This document shows, piece by piece, positions 28,805 to 36,647 of a stretch of 64,000 nt of DNA. How positions within the stretch are numbered: the first letter of the stretch is position 1; every line of letters begins with the position of its first letter. The notes below the pieces were generated by a model. The model saw only the letters and a list, made by a program, of their open reading frames with translations, ran no database searches and had not been told where the DNA came from. Position numbers and translations under genes: made by a program. Origin of the DNA: Falsiroseomonas algicola (GTDB lineage Bacteria; Pseudomonadota; Alphaproteobacteria; Acetobacterales; Acetobacteraceae); NCBI RefSeq assembly GCF_011040385.1, contig NZ_JAAIKB010000021.1, positions 1 to 64,000 on the forward strand, read 5' to 3'.

Positions 28805-28975
28805 ATGAGCCGAGAAACCCGCGTGACCGCCTATGAGGCCGAGATGCGACTGGCCCTGCTGCTCGACCTGGTGGCGCAAGGCGAGACGGTGGTGATCACG
28901 CGGCGGGGGGAGGCCGTGGCCCTGCTGGCTCCACCCCAGGCTTCCCCGCGCCCGGAAGCCGGGCGCGAGGGCTGA
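28805..28975 (+). CDS. Phd/YefM-like antitoxin, orphan
   Basis: Short frame of 56 residues. It reads as the N-terminal DNA-binding half of a Phd/YefM antitoxin: VTAYEAEMRLALLLDLVAQG, then ETVVITRRGEAVALLAPP, the usual 'G-E-x-V-x-I-T-r-r-G-x-p-v-A-x-L' pattern. The C-terminal toxin-binding tail is short and Pro/Arg-rich. No toxin frame follows; the next 140 bases contain only hairpins. An imperfect inverted repeat (GGACCG-AAA-CGGTTCC) lies 20-35 bases upstream and could be an operator. Probably a remnant or a solitary regulator. Confidence 0.6.
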   Translation: MSRETRVTAYEAEMRLALLLDLVAQGETVVITRRGEAVALLAPPQASPRPEAGREG

Positions 28976-29030
28976 GCCGCTCATAGCAACGGCCCTTTCG
29001 CGTGACCGCTCAGGCCCCCCTCAGACGCGT

Positions 29031-29111
29031 CGTGCCGGAGGCACGCCTACGGCGTGACGCATAGGCCGCGGCGCCCATTCGGGCGCTCGGACCGGTCAAG
29101 AGACCGGTCCG
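29031..29111. repeat. Cluster of three hairpins downstream of a peptide receptor gene
   Basis: CGTGCC-GGA-GGCACG (29031-29045), GCGCCC-ATTC-GGGCGC (29071-29086) and CGGACCGGTC-AAGA-GACCGGTCCG (29088-29111) follow in quick succession. The last, a perfect 10-bp stem, lies seven bases past the stop of the minus-strand receptor gene and probably protects or ends its mRNA. No U-run is seen. Confidence 0.6.
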
Positions 29112-29117
29112 CTGGTA

Positions 29118-30719
29118 TCAATCCACGCGGATCTCCCGCACCTGCACCTGGTTGTCCGCGCGGTGCGTCACCGCGACGCCCGCACGATGCGCCCAGGGGA
29201 TCATCATGTGGTACATCGGGATGTGGCCGAGATCGGCGTTGTGGATGGCATGCGCCTCCCGGATCAGGGCGCGGCGGGCCTCCGGGTCGCCTTCCTGGTC
29301 GATGCGCGGGATCAGCGCGTCGAAGGCCTGGTTGCTGTAGCCGCCGCCATTCCAGGTGGCCGCGCCACCCACGCTGCGGGAGGCCATGATGGCGCGCAGC
29401 GTGTAGCTGGCATCGAAGGTCGGCACGCCCCAGGACAGGGCATACATCATCGGCTCCTGCCGCCGGATGCGCTGGCTGAAGACCGCGTTGGGCTGGATCG
29501 TCAGCTGCGCGCGGATGCCGACGCGGGCCAGCATGCCCGCCACCGCCTGGCAGGCCTCGTCATAGGTGCCGACGGGGCATTCGAAGGGGACGGTGAAGCC
29601 GTTGGGGTAGCCGGCTTCGGCCAGCAGGGCGCGGGAGCGCGCCAGGTCGAAGGGCAGGCGCCGATCGGCGTCCTGCGACCAGCCATTCACGAACTGCGTC
29701 CACATGCTGCCCGTCGGCACGCCCTGGCCGCGCAGCGTCGTCCGCCGCAGCGCATCGAGGTCCAGCGCATGGGCGATGGCCTGGCGGACGCGGAGGTCCT
29801 TGAAGGGGTTGCGGCCGCGCACGTCGCTGCCGGCCAGCTCCTCCACATCCTGCCGCAGGCCGAGCCAGACGGTCCGGTTCTCCTGTCCCTCCAGGATGCG
29901 GAGCCGCGGGTCGCGCTGGATGCGCGCCACGTCCTGCACGGGGACGACATGGACCATGTCCACCTCCCCCGACAGCAGCGCGGCCATGCGGGTGGCGTCG
30001 GAGGTGAGCGTGATGTGGTGGTATTCCGTCACGTTGCCCCGCGGCGCCACGCCGGCGGCGGTGCCCCACCAGGCGGGGTTGCGGACCATGACGGTGCGCT
30101 GCTCGGCCTCCCGCGACCGGATCACGAAGGGACCGGTGCCGTTGGCGTTGCGGACGGTGAAGGTCTCCTCCCGCTGCGCGAAGTTCTGCGGCACGGTGGC
30201 GCGGTGGGTCTCCGCCCAGCCGCGATCCATCATCATCACCCGCGTCAGCTTGTCGGGGATGACGGGGTCCGGCACGCGGGTGACGATGTCGACCGTCAGG
30301 CGATCGACGGCCACGGCCTCCGCCACCGTATCGACGAAGATGCCGTAGTTGGAGGTGGGCGCCAAAGCGCGCTGGATGCTGAAGACGACGTCGTCGGAGT
30401 CGAAGGCCTCGCCGCCCGCGAACTTCACGCCATCCCGCAGGTGGAAGCGCCAGCGGGTGGGTTCGACCTGTTCCCAGCGGGAGGCCAGGCCGGGCTGGAC
30501 CTTGAGGTCGTCGCCGCGATGGGTCAGGCCCTCATAGACCTGGTGGACGACGAGGAAGGTGAACAGCGCGTTGGTGGCGTGGGGGTCGAGTGTCGCGGCG
30601 TCCACGCTGGTGGCCATGCGGAAGACGCGGCCGGGCGAGGACGGCGTTCCCTGCGCCAGGGCCTGACCGCCCAGCAGGGCGGCCGCGGCCACCCCCAGCA
30701 TCCATGTCCGTCGCGCCAT
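29118..30719 (-). CDS. ABC transporter substrate-binding protein (SBP family 5)
   Basis: Periplasmic peptide- or opine-type receptor of 533 residues. Leader MARRTWMLGVAAAALLGGQALAQG, then RFHLRDGVKFAGGEAFDSDDVVFS (family 5 signature region) and VRQAIAHALDLDAL. ATG 30719 was used; the upstream extension is not leader-like. No permease or ATPase genes accompany it here, so it must use a transporter encoded elsewhere. Confidence 0.92.
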   Translation of the reverse strand: MARRTWMLGVAAAALLGGQALAQGTPSSPGRVFRMATSVDAATLDPHATNALFTFLVVHQVYEGLTHRGDDLKVQPGLASRWEQVEPTRWRFHLRDGVKFAGGEAFDSDDVVFSIQRALAPTSNYGIFVDTVAEAVAVDRLTVDIVTRVPDPVIPDKLTRVMMMDRGWAETHRATVPQNFAQREETFTVRNANGTGPFVIRSREAEQRTVMVRNPAWWGTAAGVAPRGNVTEYHHITLTSDATRMAALLSGEVDMVHVVPVQDVARIQRDPRLRILEGQENRTVWLGLRQDVEELAGSDVRGRNPFKDLRVRQAIAHALDLDALRRTTLRGQGVPTGSMWTQFVNGWSQDADRRLPFDLARSRALLAEAGYPNGFTVPFECPVGTYDEACQAVAGMLARVGIRAQLTIQPNAVFSQRIRRQEPMMYALSWGVPTFDASYTLRAIMASRSVGGAATWNGGGYSNQAFDALIPRIDQEGDPEARRALIREAHAIHNADLGHIPMYHMMIPWAHRAGVAVTHRADNQVQVREIRVD

Positions 30720-30784
30720 TCGCTGATCCCCTGTCCTTACGAGGGCGACAGGGTGGCGCGCGACAACTTCCGAGAAAAGGGGCA

Positions 30785-30814
30785 TTCGCAATTCTGCAGG
30801 ACCCTTCCTATATT
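30785..30814 (+). promoter_or_regulatory. Candidate promoter of the Tim44-like gene
   Basis: TTCGCA (30785-30790), 18-base spacer, TATATT (30809-30814), 40 bases before the gene start, in an AT-richer patch between divergent genes. Assigned by eye only. Confidence 0.35.
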
Positions 30815-30853
30815 ACCGATCGGAAACCCAAAGCCGGAGGATTCGACCCCCCC

Positions 30854-31840
30854 ATGCGACGCACCGCACGCCTTATGACCGCCCTTGCCGTGGTGACACT
30901 TGCCCTCGGCCCGGCTCTGGCCGAGGCGCGACCGGGCGGGCGCTCCTCCTCGGGCAGCCGGGGCAGCCAGACCTATTCCGCGCCGCCGAGCACCCAGACC
31001 GCGCCCGGCAGCGCGCAGCAGATGCAGCGTACCCAGCAGCCGCCGAGCCAGGCCGCGAACCCGGCCGCTGCGGCCGCGCGCCCCGGCGTGCCGGCCGCCG
31101 CGCAGGGCAGCTTCTTCAGCCGCAACCCGATGATGGCGGGGCTGATGGGCGGCCTGCTGGGCGCCGGCCTCTTCGGCCTGCTCTCGGGCTCCGGCCTGTT
31201 CGGCGGCATGGCCGGCTTCGCGAGCTTCATCGGCCTGCTGCTGCAGGTCGCGCTGATCGCGGGCCTCGTGTTCCTGGTGATGCGCCTGGTGCGGGGCGCG
31301 CGGCGCCCGGCCGTGGCCGCGGGGCCGCAGGGCTATGCGCGGGACATGAACGGCGCCGGTGACGGCCGCCGTCCGATGAACACCGGCATGGGCATGGGTG
31401 CGATGGCCGGCGGCGCCGCCGCCGTCGCCACCCGCCCCATCCAGGTCACGCCGGCCGATTTCGAGACCTTCGGCCAGGCGCTGCTGGACGTGAACGCCGC
31501 CTGGTCCCGCCAGGATCTGGAGGCGCTGCGCCGGCTCTCCACGCCGGAGATGACCAACTACTTCGCGCAGGACCTGTCGGACCTCCGCGCCCGTGGCTGG
31601 ACCAACACCAGCAGCGACGTGCGCCTGGAAGCCGGCGACCTCAGCGAGGCCTGGGAGGAGAACGGCCAGCACTACGCGACGGTCGCGATGCGCTTCTCCC
31701 TGGTCGATGTCACGCGCGACGCGACCGGCAAGGTGGTGGAGGGTCACCCCACCAACCGCGAGACGGCGACGGAGCTCTGGACCTTCGTCCGCTTCCCCGG
31801 CGAGGCCTGGCGCCTTTCCGCCATCCAGCAGACGGGCTGA
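30854..31840 (+). CDS. Tim44-domain membrane protein
   Basis: Protein of 328 residues. A signal sequence to about residue 24 (ALAEARPGG) is followed by a Ser/Gln/Pro-rich low-complexity stretch. Two hydrophobic Gly-rich segments (MMAGLMGGLLGAGLFGLLSG and a Leu/Val stretch) come next, then a C-terminal Tim44-like domain (about 195-328) with VNAAWSRQDLEALRRLSTPEM and ending LWTFVRFPGEAWRLSAIQQTG. Bacterial Tim44-like proteins are membrane-associated and of unclear role. It ends at a strong terminator, so it is probably a single-gene unit. Confidence 0.88.
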   Translation: MRRTARLMTALAVVTLALGPALAEARPGGRSSSGSRGSQTYSAPPSTQTAPGSAQQMQRTQQPPSQAANPAAAAARPGVPAAAQGSFFSRNPMMAGLMGGLLGAGLFGLLSGSGLFGGMAGFASFIGLLLQVALIAGLVFLVMRLVRGARRPAVAAGPQGYARDMNGAGDGRRPMNTGMGMGAMAGGAAAVATRPIQVTPADFETFGQALLDVNAAWSRQDLEALRRLSTPEMTNYFAQDLSDLRARGWTNTSSDVRLEAGDLSEAWEENGQHYATVAMRFSLVDVTRDATGKVVEGHPTNRETATELWTFVRFPGEAWRLSAIQQTG

Positions 31841-31843
31841 ACC

Positions 31844-31868
31844 GAGGGGGGCCGAAAGGCCCCCCTTT
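31844..31868 (+). terminator. Intrinsic terminator
   Basis: GGGGGGCC (31846-31853), loop GAAA, GGCCCCCC (31858-31865), TTT: a perfect 8-bp GC stem with a GNRA tetraloop and a short T-run, five bases after the Tim44-like stop. Confidence 0.88.
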
Positions 31869-31959
31869 CCCGTTCCCGTGCGTCTTGAATACAGATTACA
31901 GAACGTCCATCTGCCCGCGCGGGACGCGGCTGGCCTCAGGGCCCAGGGCAGGTGGCACC

Positions 31960-33084
31960 ATGCAGCGCGAATGGCGGATCGATCTGTTCCGGGGCCTCGC
32001 CCTGGTGATGATCTTCGTCAACCACATCCCCGACAATCCGCTGACCGCCTTCACCACGGCCGCCTATGGCTTCTCCGATGCCGCGGAGGGCTTCGTGCTG
32101 ATGGCGGGCATCGCCGCGGGGCTGGTGTTCCTGAAGCGCCTCGATGCGGGGGGCGGCGTCGCGGTGACGGCGCAGGCCTGGCGGCGGGCCTTCGACCTCT
32201 ATGCCGCGCATCTGCTGACCGTGCTGCTGGCCTGCGCCATCGTCGCGCATGCCGCCAGCGCGCAGGGCGACCCGCGGCTGCTGGGCTGGGTCAATCTCGG
32301 CCCGGTCTTCGACGACACGGCGGCGGCGCTGGTCGGCGTGGTGCTGCTGGGGCACCAGCCCGGCTACCTGAACATCCTGCCCCTCTATATCGTGTTCCTG
32401 CTGCTGCTGCCGGCGCTGCTGCCGCTGGCGGCGGCGCGGCCGCGGGCGCTGCTGCTGGCCTCGGGCCTGGTCTGGGCGGTGGCGAACCACTGGAACCTCA
32501 ACCTGCCGCATTATCCGAACGAGGATGGCTGGTTCTTCAACCCGCTGGCCTGGCAGTTCCTCTTCGTCATCGGGCTCGTCATCGGCACGCGGATGGCGCG
32601 CGGCCTGCCGGTGGTCCCGCGGTCCAACACGCTGCTGGCGCTGGCGGTGGGCTACCTGCTGGTGACCCTGGTCATCAGCCTGGACGAGGAGTTGGTCTGG
32701 CCGGTGCTGCCGCTGCCCTGGTTCCTCTACGGGCTGGACAAGACCTGGCTGACCCTGCCGCGGCTGCTGCATGCGCTGGCCCTCGCCCTGGTGCTGGCAC
32801 GGCTGCCGGTGGCGGAAGCGCTGGCGGCGCTGGACCGGCGGGGCGTGCTGGTGATGCTGGGGAGGAACGCGCTGCCGGTCTTCTGCGCGGGGTCGGTGCT
32901 GGCGATCGGCGCGCAGGTCGCCCGCTTCGTGTGGGAGGCGGGGGTGGCGCTGGAGATGGCGCTGGTGCTGGGTGGCATCGCGATCCAGGTGGCGCTGGCG
33001 GCGACGCTGGCCTGGATGGATCGCGGCCGCAAGGCGCCGGCACGGCCGAAGCTGGCGGAAGGCGCCGCGACGGAGGGGGCGTGA
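31960..33084 (+). CDS. OpgC-like membrane acyltransferase
   Basis: Integral membrane protein of 374 residues with about ten hydrophobic segments. The family signature is at the start: MQREWRIDLFRGLALVMIFVNHIP, then GFSDAAEGFVLMAGI. OpgC succinylates osmoregulated periplasmic glucans in other proteobacteria; no opgG/opgH genes are in this window. ATG 31960 begins the signature. The stop overlaps the SGNH-like gene start (TGATG), suggesting that both proteins work together at the cell surface. Confidence 0.9.
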   Translation: MQREWRIDLFRGLALVMIFVNHIPDNPLTAFTTAAYGFSDAAEGFVLMAGIAAGLVFLKRLDAGGGVAVTAQAWRRAFDLYAAHLLTVLLACAIVAHAASAQGDPRLLGWVNLGPVFDDTAAALVGVVLLGHQPGYLNILPLYIVFLLLLPALLPLAAARPRALLLASGLVWAVANHWNLNLPHYPNEDGWFFNPLAWQFLFVIGLVIGTRMARGLPVVPRSNTLLALAVGYLLVTLVISLDEELVWPVLPLPWFLYGLDKTWLTLPRLLHALALALVLARLPVAEALAALDRRGVLVMLGRNALPVFCAGSVLAIGAQVARFVWEAGVALEMALVLGGIAIQVALAATLAWMDRGRKAPARPKLAEGAATEGA

Positions 33085-33788
33085 TGCGACGGATGATCCC
33101 GACCCTGCTGCTGGCAGGGTTCCTGGCAGGGGCGCTGGCCTGGACGCCAGGCACCGCACGGGCGGGCGCCTGCCCGGGACCGGTGCCGGAGGCCGATCTC
33201 GGCGCCGGGCTGCCGCGACTGGCCGCCGCATTGGGCGCCGGGCAGGCCGTGGACATCCTGCTGGTCGGCATGGGCGGGGCGCGGGCCGGCGGGCAGGAAA
33301 GCCCCTTCGCGCAGAGCCTGGCGCAGGCCCTGCAGGACCGCTTGCCGGGGCGGGAGGTGCGCATCCAGATCATCCCGACCACCGGCATGCTGGCGAAGGA
33401 TTCGGCGGAGCGCGTGCGCCGGGCGGCGACGGAGACGGAGCCCGCGCTGGTGGTCTGGCGCACCGGCATGGCCGATGCGCTGTCCATGACCGATCCCGCC
33501 AAGTTCGGCCTGACCATCCGCCGCGTCGCCGAATGGCTGGCGGCGCAGCAGTCCGACCTGGTGCTGGTGGACCTGGCCTATCACGCGGGATCGGCGCAGG
33601 AGCCGACCTATCGGCGCTATGTGGAGGCACTCGGCGGCGCCGTGCGCGGCATGCCCGTGCCGGTCTTCCGCCGCTACGCCATCATGGAGGCCTGGTCGCG
33701 CCAGGGCACCGCGCCCGGCGCCGCGCTCGGCGAGGCCTGCCTCGGCGAGATGCTGGGCGCCGCGGTGGCGCGCCAGGCCGGACGCTGA
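33084..33788 (+). CDS. SGNH-like exported protein, catalytic serine not evident
   Basis: Exported protein of 234 residues with signal peptide MRRMIPTLLLAGFLAGALAW. The layout resembles a GDSL/SGNH hydrolase: VDILLVGMGGARAGG at block I, PALVVWRTGMADAL near block III, and VDLAYHAGS near block V. However the GDS serine position reads GMGG, so the usual nucleophile seems absent. It may be a non-catalytic relative, or belong to another alpha/beta fold. Coupled to OpgC by a one-base overlap. Confidence 0.7.
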   Translation: MRRMIPTLLLAGFLAGALAWTPGTARAGACPGPVPEADLGAGLPRLAAALGAGQAVDILLVGMGGARAGGQESPFAQSLAQALQDRLPGREVRIQIIPTTGMLAKDSAERVRRAATETEPALVVWRTGMADALSMTDPAKFGLTIRRVAEWLAAQQSDLVLVDLAYHAGSAQEPTYRRYVEALGGAVRGMPVPVFRRYAIMEAWSRQGTAPGAALGEACLGEMLGAAVARQAGR

Positions 33789-33791
33789 GAA

Positions 33792-34595
33792 CTACGCCGC
33801 GCCGCGATACCGCGCCGCGGGGTGGTTCAGCGACAGGTTCGGGCCCATCGCCGCGCGGGCGGCCTGGAAGGCCTCCCACTGCGCGAGGTCCGGCAGGGCG
33901 GGCAGCGTCACGGCCTCGCCCAGGTCGAGCCCGGCCAGGGCCGCATCCACCATCTCCGCCGCCTCCATCAGCATTTGGGCGGGCAGGGCCGAGAGGGCGG
34001 TGCCGGCGCGGTCCCAGATCTCGGTGCGGGTGGCACCGGGCAGCACGGCCTGCACGCGCACGCCCCTGCCCGCGAGTTCCGCCTGCAGGGCCTGGGTCAG
34101 GTTCAGGACGAAGGCCTTGGTGCCGGAATAGGCGCCGTTGAACATCTCCGGCACCAGGGCGAGCACGCTGGCGATGTTGATGATCGTGCCTTCGCCCCGC
34201 GGCGCGAAGGCCTGGGCGGCCGCGACGGCGAGCCGCATCGCGGCCACGACGTTGAGCCGGACCATCGCCTCCAGCCGGCCCGGATCGGCGGCCAGCAGCG
34301 GCGCGGCGACGGCCATGCCGGCATTGTTCACGAGCACGCCGATGCGTGCATCCTCGCGCAGCCGCGCCTCCAGCCCGCGCAGGGCGCCGTCATCGGCGAG
34401 GTCGGCCGGCAGCACCTCCACCGCCCTGCCCGTCTCCGCCCGCAGCCGCGCGGCCACGGCATCGAGCCGCGCCTGGTCGCGGGCGACGAGGATGAGGTCA
34501 TGGCCGCGCCGCGCCAGGCGGTCGGCATAGAGGGCACCGATGCCGGTGGAGGCGCCGGTGACGAGGGCGGTCATGCCCTGGGCTTTCTGGTTCAT
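33792..34595 (-). CDS. SDR-family short-chain oxidoreductase
   Basis: Dehydrogenase of 267 residues with TALVTGASTGIGALYADRLARRG, NNAGMA, IINIASVLALVPEMFNGAYSGTKAF (catalytic Ser, Tyr and Lys). Resembles DltE-type SDRs of unknown substrate. Divergent from a TetR gene 107 bases away, with two operator-like palindromes between, so it is the likely target of that regulator. Confidence 0.9.
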   Translation of the reverse strand: MNQKAQGMTALVTGASTGIGALYADRLARRGHDLILVARDQARLDAVAARLRAETGRAVEVLPADLADDGALRGLEARLREDARIGVLVNNAGMAVAAPLLAADPGRLEAMVRLNVVAAMRLAVAAAQAFAPRGEGTIINIASVLALVPEMFNGAYSGTKAFVLNLTQALQAELAGRGVRVQAVLPGATRTEIWDRAGTALSALPAQMLMEAAEMVDAALAGLDLGEAVTLPALPDLAQWEAFQAARAAMGPNLSLNHPAARYRGAA

Positions 34596-34626
34596 CGGGA
34601 TCTCCGGGGCGCCATCGCGCCGTTTT

Positions 34627-34671
34627 TGATAGCGGTTGCCATCATTGACGTTAAGATTGCGATCGCTATTA
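34627..34671. promoter_or_regulatory. Twin TetR-type operators between divergent genes
   Basis: TGATAGCGGTTGCCATCA (34627-34644) and AGATTGCGATCGCTATTA (34654-34671) are both imperfect palindromes. The second, read on the other strand, agrees with the first at 13 of 18 bases. Their centres are 27 bases apart. ATAGCG...CGCTAT cores like these are typical of AcrR/TetR operators. They lie in the 107-base gap between the SDR gene and the TetR gene. Confidence 0.65.
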
Positions 34672-34702
34672 TTGCTGTCAAGCGGGCGATGGAGGGCTGG
34701 CG

Positions 34703-35281
34703 ATGCGGGTGTCCCGGGAGCAGGCGGCGGAGAACCGGGCGCGGATCCTGGAGGCCGCGGCGCGGCTGTTCCGCGAACGCGGCCTCCATGGCGTCGGCGT
34801 CGATGCGCTGGGGGAGGCCGCGGGCATGACCCATGGCAGCCTCTACAGCCAGTTCGGGTCGAAGGAGGCGCTGGCGGCGGAGGCGGTTGCCCTGGCCATG
34901 GCCGGCAGCGGCGGTGCGAAGCTCGGCCAGGCGAGTCCCGGCACCGGCGCGCTGCGGGCCTTCGTCGAGAGCTACCTCTCGCCGCGGCATCGCGACGCCC
35001 CCGGCACGGGGTGCCCCTTCGCCGCCATGGGCAGCGAGGTGCCGCGCCAGCCGGCCAGCGTGCGTGCCCGCTTCACGGAGGGGCTGCGGCTGATGGCGGG
35101 CAACGTCGCCGCGATGCTGGCGCCGGCCTCCGCGACAGCGGAGGAGGAGGCGCTGGCCGTGGTCGCGACGATGATCGGGGCGATGACGCTGGCGCGCGCC
35201 GTCGATGACCCGGCGCTGTCCGAGCGCATCCTGGAAGCGGCGCGGAATCGCCTCGCCGCCTCCCTGCCCGCCGACGCCTGA
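34703..35281 (+). CDS. TetR/AcrR-family transcriptional regulator
   Basis: Regulator of 192 residues. Helix-turn-helix region: NRARILEAAARLFRERGLHGVGVDALGEAAGMTHGSLYSQFGSKEAL. C-terminal domain with CPFAAMGSEV, a pattern seen in the TetR group that includes NemR/AcuR-like regulators. ATG 34703 is the only sensible start. Probably represses itself and the divergent SDR through the twin operators. Confidence 0.9.
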   Translation: MRVSREQAAENRARILEAAARLFRERGLHGVGVDALGEAAGMTHGSLYSQFGSKEALAAEAVALAMAGSGGAKLGQASPGTGALRAFVESYLSPRHRDAPGTGCPFAAMGSEVPRQPASVRARFTEGLRLMAGNVAAMLAPASATAEEEALAVVATMIGAMTLARAVDDPALSERILEAARNRLAASLPADA

Positions 35282-35301
35282 ACCCTGACCGAGGTATCGC
35301 G

Positions 35302-35343
35302 ATGCCTGCCGCACCAACCGCTTCCGGTCTGGCCCAGCCGTGA
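35302..35343 (+). CDS. Possible 13-codon leader peptide before the MATE gene
   Basis: ATG at 35302 opens a 13-codon frame (MPAAPTASGLAQP) whose stop TGA (35341-35343) overlaps the GTG start of the MATE gene (35340-35342). A GAGGTA box lies a few bases upstream. It could be a leader that couples translation to the exporter, or chance. Confidence 0.3.
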   Translation: MPAAPTASGLAQP

Positions 35344-36644
35344 CCGCCGGGCGCATGCGCCGCATCCTGGCCCTGGCCGCGCCGACCACGCTGCTGGCCG
35401 CGGTGCAGGCGGGCGGGCAGTTGTTCGAGACCTGGCTGGCCGCGCGGCAGGGCACGGCGGCGCTGGCGGGCTGGGCCGTGGTGCTGCCCTTCGCGCTGCT
35501 GATGCAGATGATGTCGGCGGGCGCCATGGGCGGCGGCGTCGCCTCCGCCGTCGCCCGCGCGCTGGGCGCCAGGCGGCCCGAGGAAGCGGCGGCGCTGGTG
35601 CTGCATGCCGTGCTGATCGCGGTGGCGGCGGGGCTCCTCTTCGCCATCGCGCTGGCCGGCTTCCCCCGCGCGGTGCTCGGGCTGGTCGGCGGCGCCACGG
35701 CGGCGGAGGCCGCTGCCGGCTATAGCATCTGGCTCTTCGGGCTTGGCGCGGTGCCGGCCTGGCTGGCGAATACCTTGGCCTCCGTCCTGCGGGGCGGCGG
35801 GCGGCATGCGGTGGCGGCGCGGGTGATGCTGGTGACCTCCCTCGCCTATCCGCCGCTCGCCTGGCTGCTGGCGGAGCCGCTGGGGATGGGGCTGGCGGGG
35901 GCGGGCCTTGCCTATGCGCTGGCCATGCTGGCCGCGACGATCGGCCAGGGCGTGGTGGTGCTGCGGGGCGGCGCGGGGTTCCAGCCGACCTTCCGCGTGC
36001 CGATCCAGGGCGCGCTGTTCTGGCGCATCCTCTCGGTCGGGCTGGTGGCGAGCCTGCTGGCCTCCGTCGCCAATCTGACGACCATCCTGGTGACGGCGCG
36101 CATCCGCGACTATGGGCCGGAGGCCGTGGCGGCCTATGGCGTCTCCGCCCGGCTGGAATTCCTGATGATCCCGCTGGCCTTCGGCGTGGGGTCGGCGCTG
36201 ACGGCGCTGGTCGGGCGCGCGGTCGGCGCCGGCGACTGGGCGGAGGCGCGGCGCATCGCCTGGACGGGCGCGCTGCTGGCGCTGGCCGTCACGGGGCCGG
36301 CGGGGCTGCTGGTGGCGATCTTCCCGGGCGCGGTCGCCGGCGCCTTCGCCAGCGACCCGGCCGTGGTGGCGCTGGCGACGCAGGCGCTGGCGATCATCGG
36401 GCCGGCGCTGCCGGGCTTCGGCATGGGCATGGCCTTCTACTTCGCCGCCATGGGCGCGGGGCGCATGCGCTGGCCGGCGGCAGCGGGGCTGGCCCGCATC
36501 GCCATCGCGGTGGGCGGCGGCTGGCTGCTGGAACGCTCGCTGGGGCTGGAGGGGCAGTTCATCGCCGTGGCGCTCGGCGTCACCGCCTATGGCCTGCTGG
36601 CGGCGGCGGCGGTGCGGCCGGGGGTCTGGCCGGGGAAGGGCTGA
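35340..36644 (+). CDS. MATE-family multidrug exporter
   Basis: Twelve-helix cation antiporter of 434 residues. N-terminus MTAGRMRRILALAAPTTLLAAVQAGGQLFETW, then repeated ALGARRPEEAAALV and a matching RAVGAGDWAEARRIA loop in the second half, the internal duplication characteristic of MATE proteins. The start is GTG at 35340; an ATG 15 bases later is possible. Probably exports drugs or metabolites. It lies 58 bases after the TetR gene on the same strand, which may control it. Ends three bases before the convergent histidine kinase gene. Confidence 0.9.
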   Translation: MTAGRMRRILALAAPTTLLAAVQAGGQLFETWLAARQGTAALAGWAVVLPFALLMQMMSAGAMGGGVASAVARALGARRPEEAAALVLHAVLIAVAAGLLFAIALAGFPRAVLGLVGGATAAEAAAGYSIWLFGLGAVPAWLANTLASVLRGGGRHAVAARVMLVTSLAYPPLAWLLAEPLGMGLAGAGLAYALAMLAATIGQGVVVLRGGAGFQPTFRVPIQGALFWRILSVGLVASLLASVANLTTILVTARIRDYGPEAVAAYGVSARLEFLMIPLAFGVGSALTALVGRAVGAGDWAEARRIAWTGALLALAVTGPAGLLVAIFPGAVAGAFASDPAVVALATQALAIIGPALPGFGMGMAFYFAAMGAGRMRWPAAAGLARIAIAVGGGWLLERSLGLEGQFIAVALGVTAYGLLAAAAVRPGVWPGKG

Positions 36645-36647
36645 CCC

